A DNA stretch of 64,000 nucleotides. Origin: Aerobium sp039839275. GTDB lineage: Bacteria; Pseudomonadota; Alphaproteobacteria; Rhizobiales; Rhizobiaceae. Location: NCBI RefSeq assembly GCF_039839275.1, contig NZ_JBDOQP010000002.1, forward strand, positions 992,001-1,056,000, read 5' to 3'. The notes beneath the pieces are model-generated. The model made no database searches. It was not told where the DNA came from and was given only the letters and a program-made list of their open reading frames with translations. This document shows, one piece after another, positions 38,645 to 47,422 of this stretch. Each line of letters opens with the position of its first letter. Position 1 is the stretch's first letter. Made by a program: the position numbers and the translations under genes.

Positions 38645-39478
38645 CTATGCGGCACCGGCGGGCGGAGGCCGTCGCCAGAGCCTGCGCAATTCTTCGGCAG
38701 TTGCAAGCTCTCTTTGCGACGACAGCGCCGCCGTCGCCGTCGCGCTCACGATAGCGGCGTTCGAGGACGCCACGGCGCCATCCGGCAACCAGAGATTGTT
38801 TTCGAAGCCGACGCGGGCGTGTCCGCCCGAATGTGCAGCGCGCTGCATGAAATGCGCCTCGCGCGGGCCGAAGGCGCACAGCATCCATTGGTGGCGCGAG
38901 AGGCCGGCATCGCGGAACGCATCGAACTCGGCGTCCGTTGCGCCTTGTTCGCTGTATCGACCGAGCACCGCGAGAACCGCAAGCGGCGCGTCAGGCACGA
39001 TGCCCCGCGCCGCCAGCGCATCTAGGCGCTTCAGTTCGGTGGCGTCGTAGACGATGAGCTGATGGAGGATGCCGGCGGCTTCCATGCGCTCGAACAGCGC
39101 TGCAACGTCGCGCTCTTCGCCGCCATCCGGCAGAATCTCGCGAAGCGCGATCGAAACTGACTCGGGCTGCAGAGCGTCGATGACGGCGATCTGCTGTGAG
39201 GGCACATAGCGCCCCACTGCCTCGGTGGTGATCTGGATGACCAGATCGTCGCCCACCGCGTCCCGAACCGCCTTCATCGCCTCGCGATAGAGATCGATGT
39301 CCAGCGTATGCATGCCACCGGCATCGCGAACATGGAGGTGGATCATCGCCGCACCTGCCTCCAGCGCTTCCGATGCATCACGCGCGATCTCAGCGGGCGA
39401 CATCGGCAGGCGGGGATGGTCCGCTTTGGTGCGGCGGGCGCCGTTGGGCGCGACAGCAATGGCGAAGGGATGCGTCAT
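38645..39478 (-). CDS. beta-keto acid cleavage enzyme (BKACE, DUF849)
   Basis: A 277-residue metal-dependent enzyme that condenses a beta-keto acid with acetyl-CoA and releases acetoacetate plus a new acyl-CoA. Zinc ligands His47/His49 are in MIHLHVRD and a catalytic-site Glu in VGFENNLW. I take the ATG at 39478, which overlaps the aminotransferase stop (ATGA); the longer frame upstream is the shadow of the aminotransferase. The founding member is 3-keto-5-aminohexanoate cleavage enzyme of lysine fermentation, but this aerobe's substrate is probably a different keto acid made by the coupled transaminase. Confidence 0.88.
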   Translation of the reverse strand: MTHPFAIAVAPNGARRTKADHPRLPMSPAEIARDASEALEAGAAMIHLHVRDAGGMHTLDIDLYREAMKAVRDAVGDDLVIQITTEAVGRYVPSQQIAVIDALQPESVSIALREILPDGGEERDVAALFERMEAAGILHQLIVYDATELKRLDALAARGIVPDAPLAVLAVLGRYSEQGATDAEFDAFRDAGLSRHQWMLCAFGPREAHFMQRAAHSGGHARVGFENNLWLPDGAVASSNAAIVSATATAALSSQRELATAEELRRLWRRPPPAGAA

Positions 39479-40827
39479 CGCGGCATGACCGCCGGCGACA
39501 GCGCAACCTCGATGGCACGCCCGAGCCGTTCGACGATCATCGCGACGTGGTCCTCGCCAATGATGAAGGGCGGTGCAATCAACACGTGATCGCCAGCCTT
39601 CCCGTCGACGGTACCGCTGCCCGGATAGACCATCAGCCCCTCCTCCATCGCCGCTGCCTTGACGCGGCCGAAAAGCTTGAGCGCCGGGTCGTAGGGAGCC
39701 TTTGTCTCCCGGTCTTCGACCAGTTCGAGACCGACGAACAGGCCACGACCGCGCAAGTCGCCGAACCAGGGGCGATCGCCGAACGCATCCTGGAGCCGCT
39801 CCATCAGCAATCCGCCCATCGACCGGCAGTTCGCCAGCAGGCCGTCTTCCTCGATCACCTTCTGCACCGCGAGCGCGCCGGCGCAGGCCGTGGCATGGCC
39901 GATATAGGTGAAGCCGTGCTGGAACGCGCCGCTGCCGCCGGTGATGGTGTCGTAGATGTCGTTCGACAGGATCGCCGCACCGATCGGCTGGTAGCCCGCC
40001 CCAAGACCCTTGGCGCAGGTGAGGATGTCCGGGGAAATTCCGTCCTGCTCGCAAGCGTGGAGGGTGCCCGTGCGCCCCATGCCGCTCATCACCTCGTCGA
40101 GGATCAGGAGAATTCCATGCCTGTCGCAGATTGCGCGGATTCGCCGGAAATATCCCGGCACCGGCGGCACAGCGCCGATCGTCGCGCCGACCACCGTCTC
40201 GGCGATGAATGCAATCACCGTTTCCGGCCCCAGCCGGAGGATTTCCGCCTCGAGCTCGTTCGCGGCGCGGATGCCATACGCCTCCGGTGTCTCGTCGGCC
40301 AGGCGGCTGCGGTACTCGAAGCACGGAGCGATATGGCTCGCCGGCAGCAGGATCGGCTCGTAGATGGCGCGGCGGCCGGCATTGCCGCCAACCGACAGCG
40401 CGGCGATGGTGTTGCCGTGATAGCTCTGGCGGCGGGCGATGAAATGACGCCTTTGCGGCTCGCCGCGCTCGTGGAAATACTGCCGGGCCAGCTTCATCGC
40501 CGTTTCGTTGGCCTCGGAGCCGCCCGAGACGAAATAGACGTGCCCGAGACCGTCCGGCGCGCGCTGGACGAGATGCTCGGCCAACGCCTCCGCAGGCTCG
40601 TTGGTGAAAAAGCCCGTGTGGGCGAACGGCAGCCGGTCGAGCTGTGCCTTGATCGCCTCGATCACGCGGCGGTCGCTGTGTCCGAGGCAGGAAACTGCGG
40701 CGCCGCCGGAAGCATCGAGATAGCGCTTGCCGGCGGTATCGATGATGAACGGACCATCGCCGGCAGCGGCCATCGGCAGCTCGCGTGCCGGCTCACGGTG
40801 AAGGATGCGGGTCTGGTTGGCACTCAT
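39475..40827 (-). CDS. class III aminotransferase (PLP-dependent)
   Basis: A 450-residue omega-type aminotransferase: VSGGSEANETAMKLARQY, ARRQSYHGNTIAALSVGGN, LILDEVMSGMGRTG (Asp that binds the pyridine nitrogen), and PLP-binding Lys in CAKGLGAGYQPIGA. This family moves amino groups from omega- or beta-amino acids, or amines, to a keto acid. Overlaps of four bases with both the RpiR regulator stop and the BKACE start tie the three genes into one unit, so its product is likely the BKACE substrate. Confidence 0.9.
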   Translation of the reverse strand: MSANQTRILHREPARELPMAAAGDGPFIIDTAGKRYLDASGGAAVSCLGHSDRRVIEAIKAQLDRLPFAHTGFFTNEPAEALAEHLVQRAPDGLGHVYFVSGGSEANETAMKLARQYFHERGEPQRRHFIARRQSYHGNTIAALSVGGNAGRRAIYEPILLPASHIAPCFEYRSRLADETPEAYGIRAANELEAEILRLGPETVIAFIAETVVGATIGAVPPVPGYFRRIRAICDRHGILLILDEVMSGMGRTGTLHACEQDGISPDILTCAKGLGAGYQPIGAAILSNDIYDTITGGSGAFQHGFTYIGHATACAGALAVQKVIEEDGLLANCRSMGGLLMERLQDAFGDRPWFGDLRGRGLFVGLELVEDRETKAPYDPALKLFGRVKAAAMEEGLMVYPGSGTVDGKAGDHVLIAPPFIIGEDHVAMIVERLGRAIEVALSPAVMPR

Positions 40828-41744
40828 CGTTGGGTCTCTTCGGGAAGGTAGGCGGATATGGTTTCCAGCGCCGCCTCGCGGCGACGCAACGCCATGAGCG
40901 CGCCGTCTCCGGCGCGGGCAAGCACCAGCGAGGCAAGTGCCTGCGCTACCGCGATGAGGCCGATCGGAGACGGAATGTGCGCCGGACTGTCATTGGTGGC
41001 GACCAGCACGATGTCCGCCGACCGCGCGATGGGCGTCAGCGGGCCGTCGGTAATGCCGACGACGCTCACGCCGTCCTGCTTGGCCAGCTTCGTCAATTCC
41101 ACGCTTTCACGGCTGTAGGGCGCGACCGAGATGACCACCAGCACGTCGTCCTTGCCGAGCTGGTGCAGATCGTCGAGCAGGCCACCGCCGACGCTGCCCA
41201 TCAGACGCGTTTCAGGGCGGAAGAGCGAGAGCGTGTAATGCAGGCTGTAGGCAACTGGATAGCAGCTTCGGATGCCGGCAATCGCGATGCCGGAGGCCCT
41301 TCCGAGCATATCGGCGGCCAGCTTTAGGTTCGGCCGAGCGTGGGGATCGAACGCGTAGCGAAGATTGGCCCCCTCGGCGACACGGATGTTGTCGAGAAGC
41401 ACATCTTCAGCGCCCGGGCTTCGCGTCTCGCTGATGAGCCTGTTGGCGCGGTCGGAGAACGTCTTCGCGGAACCAGCCGTCAGCCAAGTGCGATGATCGG
41501 CCTGGAAGCTTTCCCAACTCTCGAATTCAAGCGCGTGCAGAAGCCGCGACATCGAGGTCGGCGATACGCCCGCCTGACCGGCCACGCCGCGCAACGAGTG
41601 CAGCGCGATCTCCTGCGGGTTTTCCCGCACGAAGCGCGCGGCGCGGCGAAGCTGCGGCGAAAACGCGCCGTAGCGAAACTCGATACGCTGCCAGATTTCC
41701 TGAAGGGACACGGCATAGCCCACGATGAGACAATCGTTCCACAA
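40824..41744 (-). CDS. MurR/RpiR-family transcriptional regulator
   Basis: About 300 residues with an N-terminal HTH_6 domain (FSPQLRRAARFVRENPQEIALHSLRGVAGQAGVSPTSMSRLLHALEF) and a C-terminal SIS domain (DVLVVISVAPYSRESVELTKLAKQDGVSVVGITDG). The start is uncertain: TTG at 41744 gives the full frame, with GTG alternatives at 41723 and 41711 and no clear ribosome-binding site for any. Its end overlaps the aminotransferase start, so it probably controls the transaminase-BKACE-TRAP unit. SIS domains usually bind phosphosugars, but RpiR proteins in amino-acid operons exist. Confidence 0.82.
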   Translation of the reverse strand: MWNDCLIVGYAVSLQEIWQRIEFRYGAFSPQLRRAARFVRENPQEIALHSLRGVAGQAGVSPTSMSRLLHALEFESWESFQADHRTWLTAGSAKTFSDRANRLISETRSPGAEDVLLDNIRVAEGANLRYAFDPHARPNLKLAADMLGRASGIAIAGIRSCYPVAYSLHYTLSLFRPETRLMGSVGGGLLDDLHQLGKDDVLVVISVAPYSRESVELTKLAKQDGVSVVGITDGPLTPIARSADIVLVATNDSPAHIPSPIGLIAVAQALASLVLARAGDGALMALRRREAALETISAYLPEETQR

Positions 41745-41786
41745 TAGAACTCAACTGAAACAAATGTGTCAACGGGGCTGTTTGCG

Positions 41787-43010
41787 TCAGGCCGCGAGGA
41801 TACGAGGAATGCGGGTGCGCCACAGAAGCATGGTCATGATGGCGATGTTGAGCATGTTAAAGGCGATGCCGTTCCAGAACGCGGCGGCGTATGAACCCGT
41901 CAGGTCGTAGATCCAGCCCGACAACCAGCCGCCGAGCGCCATGCCCGCGATGGTCGACATGATGACGATGCCGACACGCTGGCCCGCTTCATGCGCGGGC
42001 AGGTATTCGCGCACGATGATGGCATAGCTCGGCACGATGCCGCCCTGCGAAAGGCCGAAGACGAGCGAGACGACATAAAGAGACGCCAGGCCGTCGAACG
42101 GTATGTAGGCGACAAGCGCCGCGCATTGCAGCACCGAGCCGATCAGAAGCGTCTTCACGCCGCCGATATAGTCGGCGAGAAAGCCCGAGGCCAAGCGGCT
42201 GGCAATGCCGCCGACCAGCATCAGCGACAGCATCTCGGAGCCCCGCGCGACGCCGAAACCGAGGTCGACGCAATAGGCGACGATGTGCACCTGCGGCATC
42301 GACATGGCCACGCAGCAACCGATTCCGGCGACCGCCAGCAGAAGCTGCAGCGCGCGTGGCGACAGGTCGATCGTTCGGGTCTGGCCGGTGCTCGCCGGCG
42401 CTCCCGCCGACATGGGAAGCGCGCCCGGCGCGCGGCGCCTCAGCAGCAGGGCCAGCGGCACCATGGTCGCGGCGCAGAAAATGCTTATGGCGGCATAGGT
42501 AAAGCGCCAGCCTTCGTCCGGCAGCGTCAACTGCATCGCCAGCGGCCAGATCGCCCCGGCGAAATAGTTGCCGCTGGCGGCGGCCGCAACCGCGACACCC
42601 CGACGCTTGCGGAACCAGTGCGACAGATCGGCGATCAGCGGACCGAACGTCGAGGAGGCGCCGAAGCCGATCAGCCCCTGCAGCAAGGCGAACGCCCAGA
42701 TCGACGGGACCATCGCCGCGAGCCCGTAGCCGACGAACAGGGCGGCGGCCGAAGCCACCAGCGGCAGGAAGATGCCCGTGCGGTCCACGATCCGCCCGAG
42801 CGCGACGTTGCCGAAGGCGAACCCGACCATGGTCATCGTGTAGGGTAGCGAGGCCGCTGCGCGGTCGACCCCGAATTCGGCCTGCACCGCAGGCAGCACG
42901 ACAACGACCGACCACATGCCGACGCTGCCGATCGTGGCGATCAACACCGATACGAGCAACCTCGTCCAGGCATATCGCCCGTCTATGTCCGCGTGTGCTG
43001 CCGCATTCAT
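41787..43010 (-). CDS. MFS transporter, monocarboxylate (MCT/oxalate-formate) type
   Basis: A 407-residue major facilitator protein with twelve predicted helices. Conserved loops include GNVALGRIVDRTG between helices 2 and 3 and ASRLASGFLADYIGG in the second half; MSMPQVHIVAYCVDLGFGVARG is typical of the monocarboxylate-porter-like branch. It lies 42 bases from the RpiR gene and may share its regulation or its substrate (an organic acid). No closer substrate call is possible. Confidence 0.82.
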   Translation of the reverse strand: MNAAAHADIDGRYAWTRLLVSVLIATIGSVGMWSVVVVLPAVQAEFGVDRAAASLPYTMTMVGFAFGNVALGRIVDRTGIFLPLVASAAALFVGYGLAAMVPSIWAFALLQGLIGFGASSTFGPLIADLSHWFRKRRGVAVAAAASGNYFAGAIWPLAMQLTLPDEGWRFTYAAISIFCAATMVPLALLLRRRAPGALPMSAGAPASTGQTRTIDLSPRALQLLLAVAGIGCCVAMSMPQVHIVAYCVDLGFGVARGSEMLSLMLVGGIASRLASGFLADYIGGVKTLLIGSVLQCAALVAYIPFDGLASLYVVSLVFGLSQGGIVPSYAIIVREYLPAHEAGQRVGIVIMSTIAGMALGGWLSGWIYDLTGSYAAAFWNGIAFNMLNIAIMTMLLWRTRIPRILAA

Positions 43011-43126
43011 GCATCATTCCTCCCTGGCCCCAGCATTGCCCGGTCAGGGACACGGGCCACAGCGCCACGGAGTGCCCATCCACCACGCCAGCGGCAATGC
43101 GGCAGGGAAAACCGTCCGGTCGGCGT

Positions 43127-43693
43127 TCAGGCAGGCGCGTTGCCGTCCTTCCACTTGATCGAGCAGCCGATGGAGGCGACCTGGTCGCGCGGGCCCTGGC
43201 CGTTGCGGGCGATCTCGACCATCGCTTCGTAGAGATCGCGGCGCAGGCCGTCTGCTACCTCGTATTTACGCGAGGCGTCGAGGCGGCCGCGATATTGCAG
43301 CTTCATATCGGCGTTGAACCCGAAGAAGTCCGGCGTGCAGGCAGCGCCATAGGCCCTCGCAATGGACTGGTCCGCGTCGTGGAGATAGGGGAAGTTTATG
43401 CGATGATTGCGCGCGAAGACCTTCATGTTGTCGAAGGAGTCCTCTGGATATGCGTCGGCGTCGTTTGCGTTGATCGCGACGAAGCCGACGCCATGCTCGC
43501 GAAGGTCGCCGGCGTCCCTGACGATCCGGTCGATCACGCCCTTCACATAAGGACAATGATTGCAGATGAATGCGACGACGAGCCCGCCGGGCCCGACCAG
43601 TTCCGAGAGCTGATGTTCGTTGCCGTCAATTCCCGGCAGGATCGCGTCGATCCCTTTCCAGTCGAATTCGCAAACCGGTGGCACTGCCGCCAT
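43127..43693 (-). CDS. thioredoxin-like/AhpC-TSA family protein
   Basis: A 188-residue thioredoxin-fold protein with CNHCPYVK (Cys44/Cys47) after a hydrophobic strand (LVVAFI). This is the redox-family signature found in soluble peroxiredoxin-like proteins of many bacteria. It lacks a signal peptide, so it acts in the cytoplasm. Partner and substrate are unknown. It precedes the MFS gene by 116 bases on the same strand. Confidence 0.8.
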   Translation of the reverse strand: MAAVPPVCEFDWKGIDAILPGIDGNEHQLSELVGPGGLVVAFICNHCPYVKGVIDRIVRDAGDLREHGVGFVAINANDADAYPEDSFDNMKVFARNHRINFPYLHDADQSIARAYGAACTPDFFGFNADMKLQYRGRLDASRKYEVADGLRRDLYEAMVEIARNGQGPRDQVASIGCSIKWKDGNAPA

Positions 43694-43852
43694 GTCGCCG
43701 ACCTCCCTTTAGATCATGAAGCGTCCATCATAGGCACAGTCGTGTTGCCACGGAACCCTCCGAACATGCATCGGCCCGCCGCATGGGAGAAGCGACGGGC
43801 CGGAAAGCCAGCCAGGCATTGAGCCTCGCGCTGGCGTACTACTCGTTGGCGG

Positions 43853-44359
43853 CTATTCGGCCGCCTGAAGATTGACACGGCGCTCGGCGAGCTCGGTGAG
43901 CTTGCTGTCGGTCGCCTTTTCCTCATCAAGGTTCTTCTGCAGCATCGCCGCGCAATCGCTGCGGCCGAGTTCCTTGGCCCATGCTATCAGCGTGCCATAG
44001 CGGGTCATCTCGTAGTGTTCGACGGCCTGGGCGGCGGCGACCAGTGCCGCGTCGAGAACGCGATCGTCGTCGACCTCGCCCGCCACTTCATCGGCTTCCT
44101 TCAGGATGCCGTCGATGGCCGGGCAATTGACCGCCTTCGCCTCGACGCCATGCATGCGGAAGACTTCTTCGACACGTTCGACATGGCCTTCTGTCTCGGC
44201 CATGTGCTTTTCAAAGCCCTTCTTGAGCTCAGGGTTGGTCGCCTTGTTGATCATCTTCGGGAGATTCTTGAGAATCTGCTTCTCGGCGTAATAGATGTCA
44301 CGCAACGTGTGGACGAACAGGTCGTCCATCGTCTTGATGTCTTTTGAAAAAATGCCCAT
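43853..44359 (-). CDS. ferritin-like protein, YciE/YciF family (DUF892)
   Basis: A 168-residue four-helix protein: MGIFSKDIKTMDDLFVHTLRDIYYAEKQILKNLPKM, with glutamates and histidines of a ferritin-like di-metal site (HMAETEGHVERVEEVFRMHG; QAVEHYEMTRYGTLIAWAKEL). The family is stress-induced in enterobacteria and alphaproteobacteria; the enzymatic role is unsettled. I chose the ATG at 44359; longer frames upstream are not protein-like. An EcfG-type promoter lies about 97 bases upstream, and the gene stands alone between convergent or unrelated genes. Confidence 0.88.
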   Translation of the reverse strand: MGIFSKDIKTMDDLFVHTLRDIYYAEKQILKNLPKMINKATNPELKKGFEKHMAETEGHVERVEEVFRMHGVEAKAVNCPAIDGILKEADEVAGEVDDDRVLDAALVAAAQAVEHYEMTRYGTLIAWAKELGRSDCAAMLQKNLDEEKATDSKLTELAERRVNLQAAE

Positions 44360-44455
44360 CGTCGTAGCCTTTCGTGCTTTCTTCGTTGGACGGCTCACAG
44401 CGGCGGTTGGTGCCGCCAAAAGCGCGGGAGTGTGAACTCTCCCCGTCCCGCCTCC

Positions 44456-44480
44456 AACGTTGCCGGCAGATGGCGGTTCC
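44456..44480 (-). promoter_or_regulatory. EcfG/RpoE2-type general-stress promoter for the ferritin-like gene
   Basis: On the minus strand: GGAAC (44480-44476), 16 bases, CGTT (44459-44456), a full match to the alphaproteobacterial general-stress consensus. Transcription would start near 44449, leaving about 90 bases of leader before the ATG at 44359. Confidence 0.75.
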
Positions 44481-44712
44481 ATGTTTTTCCATCGTCGCGG
44501 CGACAAATCCTACCGATGCCGCAACCGCAACTGTGGCGTGCAAGCAACACCCAAGCAACAACAGCAACAAGGCCATGAAAAAGCCGTCGAATCGCCGCTG
44601 AACGGGCCCGTTCCGGCAACTGATTAACATCGCGTTCACGGCTTATTCATGGATGCGCGCTAGGGTGGTGGCACGATCGGAAGGGACATCCGACGGCGAC
44701 AGGGTTCAAGAC
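44481..44712. other. intergenic stretch without a recognised gene
   Basis: Together with the leader and promoter of the ferritin-like gene this makes the longest gene-poor stretch of the window (44360-44712). It has a CAA-rich run near 44540-44573 with short imperfect repeats (AAGCAACA, AACAACAGCAACAA) and otherwise no hairpin, tRNA-like or protein-like signal that I can support. Confidence 0.5.
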
Positions 44713-44862
44713 ATGAGTATCTGGGTTCATATCGTCAGCAGGCTGGTTGCGCTGCGCGAATTCCTCGCGCCTTCCTACAGGCCGGAGCGTTATTACATGC
44801 GTGGCCCCGGCCCGGCATGCGCACGCATCCGCCGCGTCCCGTCGAACGCCAGCTTCCAGTAG
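44713..44862 (+). CDS. possible small basic protein, 49 residues
   Basis: A short frame opening with MSIWVHIVSRLVALREFLAP and ending just before the convergent DUF1850 gene. An upstream in-frame ATG at 44653 would give 69 residues. The N-terminal half could form an amphipathic or membrane-associated helix; the C-terminal half is Arg/Pro-rich. The ribosome-binding site is weak. I do not recognise it, and it may be spurious. Confidence 0.3.
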   Translation: MSIWVHIVSRLVALREFLAPSYRPERYYMRGPGPACARIRRVPSNASFQ

Positions 44863-44863
44863 A

Positions 44864-45226
44864 TCAGCGCTCGCAGGCTTCGACCGCGACCGGTTCTTGT
44901 GCCTGCGCGCCGAGCGACAGGCATTGACCGTCAGCACATAGCGACCAGCCTGACGCCGTGGCACCGGATGCCGCGAGAAGCAGTTTCGACTGCGCGGGCA
45001 GCGTCGGCGTCCACTGCCACCAGCCGTTGGACAGCGTCGCACCTTCGGGCGGCTCCATGCCGGCACCCGATCCCTTGACGCGCGCCTCGACGAGTTGAAG
45101 GCCGGCTTCGGTTATCCGCCAGTCTTCTTCCCAGGCCGTCTTCTCGACCGAGTGCGTCCAGGCAAGCGTGAAGGCCGTCACCGCAAGCGTCATGGCCTTG
45201 CCGCCTGCAAGGATGCACAGGCTCAT
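44864..45226 (-). CDS. DUF1850 domain protein, TRAP-TAXI accessory
   Basis: A 120-residue protein with a short hydrophobic N-terminus (MSLCILAGGKAMTLAVTAFT) and the DUF1850 core (FTLAWTHSVEKTAWEEDWRITEAGLQLVEARVKGSGAGMEPPEGA). DUF1850 genes almost always follow fused TRAP permeases that use TAXI binding proteins. Here the start overlaps the TRAP stop by four bases (ATGA), so the pair is co-translated. A periplasmic or membrane-surface role in transport is likely; the mechanism is unknown. Confidence 0.85.
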   Translation of the reverse strand: MSLCILAGGKAMTLAVTAFTLAWTHSVEKTAWEEDWRITEAGLQLVEARVKGSGAGMEPPEGATLSNGWWQWTPTLPAQSKLLLAASGATASGWSLCADGQCLSLGAQAQEPVAVEACER

Positions 45227-47337
45227 TGCGCCACCGTTTCCCGGCCCCCGTCATTTGCACCGCGGTTGCGCCACCAGTTCCACGCAAGGAACATGAAGGC
45301 GAAGGCGAAGCCCAGTTCGTCCGTGACGGGGAGTGCTGCGATCATCAGAGCCGCCGAGCCTGCGGCCCAGAGACGCTCCCAGGCAGTCAGGCGCACGCGC
45401 AGGAAGCCGATGACGGCCGCCCCCCATAGCGCAATGGCCAATCCTGCCTTCAGGATGATGTAGGCGACGGCCGGCCAATAGCCGATCGACTCCGCCAGTG
45501 GGCCTCCATCCTGCAGCATCAGGGCGGGGGTGTAGACCGCCATGAACGGGATAACGAAGCCCGCGGCGGCAATCTTCAGCGCCTCCATGGCGATCTTGAG
45601 GCCGGATTCGCGGGCGATCGGAGCAGCGGCGAAGCAGGCGAGAGCGACCGGCGGCGTCAGATCAGCCATGATGCCGAAATAGAACACGAACATGTGGCTG
45701 ACGATAAGCGGCACGCCGAGCGCCAGCAGAGCGGGACCCGCGATGGTCGAGGTGATGATGTAGTTGGGTATGGTGGGGATGCCCATGCCGAGGATCAGGC
45801 AGGTGATCATCGTCAGTACGAGTGAAAGGAACAGTGACGTGTCGCCGACGGCGACAATGTACTGGCCGAACGTGTTGGCGACGCCGGTGAGCGTCATCGT
45901 GCCGATGATGATGCCGACGACGGCGCAGGCCACGCCGACGGGAAGTGCCGTCTTTGCGCCTTCGGCCAGCGCGTCACGACAGGCTGCGAGCGTGTCGCGA
46001 CCACCGGCGACGAACAGGTTCGCAACGATGAGCAGGAGCGCAAGCAACAGCACGACATTGATGCCGAACCGGAAGAAGCTGGCCGCCACGACACCCAGCG
46101 CGATCCAGAAGACATAGCGCAGCACAATCGATGGCAGTCCGAGTGCCACGCTGCCGCCGAGCACCAGCAGCGCCGTCAGCGAAAGCCCGACCGTGCCGGC
46201 ATATAGCGGCGTGTAGCCGGAAAAGAGCAGCCAGACGAGAGCGGCGAGCGGCAGGATCAGATACCAGCCTTCGCGCATGGCCCGCATCGGAGACGGCAGT
46301 TCGGATTTCGGAAGACCGAGCAGGCCGCGCTTGCCGGCCTCCAGGTGAACCATCCAGAACGCCGAGGCGAAATACAGCATCGCCGGGACGATCGCCGCCT
46401 TGACGACCTCGTAGTATTCGATGCCGAGGGTCTCGGCCATGATGAAGGCGACGGCACCCATCACCGGCGGCATGATCTGGCCGCCCATCGAGGCGGTGGC
46501 TTCGACGCCACCGGCAAAGGCCGCCTTGTAGCCGAAGCGCTTCATCAACGGGATGGTGAACTGGCCGGTCGTGACGACATTGGCGACACCCGACCCGGAA
46601 ATCGTGCCCATAAGGCCCGATGAGATCACCGACACCTTTGCCGCACCACCGCGTGCATGGCCGACAAGGCCGAGCGAGACATCGGTGAACAGCTTGATCA
46701 TGCCGGCCCGTTCCAGGAACGAGCCGAACAGGATGAACAGGAAGATGTAAGTGGCCGACACATAGATCGGGATGCCGTAGATGCCCTCGGTTCCGAACGC
46801 CATGTGGTCGATGACCTGGTCGAACCAGTAGCCGCGGTGGTTGAGCGGGCGCGGCAGATACTGGCCGAACAGGCAGTAGGCGAGGAAGATGCCCGAGATG
46901 ATCGGCAGCGCCGGCCCCATCACCAGCCACGCCGCCGCGAAGACGGTGACCAGCGCGACAACCCCGACGATGATATCCCGCGTCAGCGGGAAGCCGGTGC
47001 GCTGGATGAGCGCCGCATATTCCCACCACTGATAGAAGGCCACCGCCATGCCGGCCACACCGAGAACCCAGGCGACGGCGCGCACCGGTACCGATTTCCC
47101 GGTCATCGCGGCGACGAGCGGAAATGCGAGCAGCATCAGGAAACCGACGTGGAAAGCCCTGACGACCTGGCTCGGCAAGTTGATGAGATGCGCTGCGGAT
47201 CCAACCTGGTAGAGCGAAAACGCCACCGCGATCCAAAACAGCACCTGGCCCTCGCGCCCGAGCGGAAAACTGCCATGGGTGGGGTCGTGGATCGACGCCG
47301 CCACTTCCGCCGGCTGACCGGGCGTGGACCTGCTCAT
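45223..47337 (-). CDS. TRAP transporter fused permease (4TM/12TM), second copy
   Basis: A 704-residue fused TRAP permease, about 190 residues shorter than the first copy because it lacks the DUF3394 tail; the separate DUF1850 gene follows instead. The DctM core is clear (GSGVANVVTTGQFTIPLMKRFGYKAAFAGGVEATASMGGQIMPPVMGAV; GMGIPTIPNYIITSTIAGPALLALGVP). It receives substrate from the TAXI protein encoded 85 bases upstream. Confidence 0.9.
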   Translation of the reverse strand: MSRSTPGQPAEVAASIHDPTHGSFPLGREGQVLFWIAVAFSLYQVGSAAHLINLPSQVVRAFHVGFLMLLAFPLVAAMTGKSVPVRAVAWVLGVAGMAVAFYQWWEYAALIQRTGFPLTRDIIVGVVALVTVFAAAWLVMGPALPIISGIFLAYCLFGQYLPRPLNHRGYWFDQVIDHMAFGTEGIYGIPIYVSATYIFLFILFGSFLERAGMIKLFTDVSLGLVGHARGGAAKVSVISSGLMGTISGSGVANVVTTGQFTIPLMKRFGYKAAFAGGVEATASMGGQIMPPVMGAVAFIMAETLGIEYYEVVKAAIVPAMLYFASAFWMVHLEAGKRGLLGLPKSELPSPMRAMREGWYLILPLAALVWLLFSGYTPLYAGTVGLSLTALLVLGGSVALGLPSIVLRYVFWIALGVVAASFFRFGINVVLLLALLLIVANLFVAGGRDTLAACRDALAEGAKTALPVGVACAVVGIIIGTMTLTGVANTFGQYIVAVGDTSLFLSLVLTMITCLILGMGIPTIPNYIITSTIAGPALLALGVPLIVSHMFVFYFGIMADLTPPVALACFAAAPIARESGLKIAMEALKIAAAGFVIPFMAVYTPALMLQDGGPLAESIGYWPAVAYIILKAGLAIALWGAAVIGFLRVRLTAWERLWAAGSAALMIAALPVTDELGFAFAFMFLAWNWWRNRGANDGGRETVAQ

Positions 47338-47422
47338 CGTTCGCTCCGAAGATGTCGTGAAGTGCCGTCAACTGCGCCGGCGCGTCGGAACGCGCCGGCG
47401 ATACACGTCCTGGATGGCTGCC

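Noticed and set aside
44540..44573. CAA-rich short repeats considered as a CRISPR-like or tandem array
   Set aside because: The units are only a few bases long, imperfect and without spacers; no cas genes nearby.
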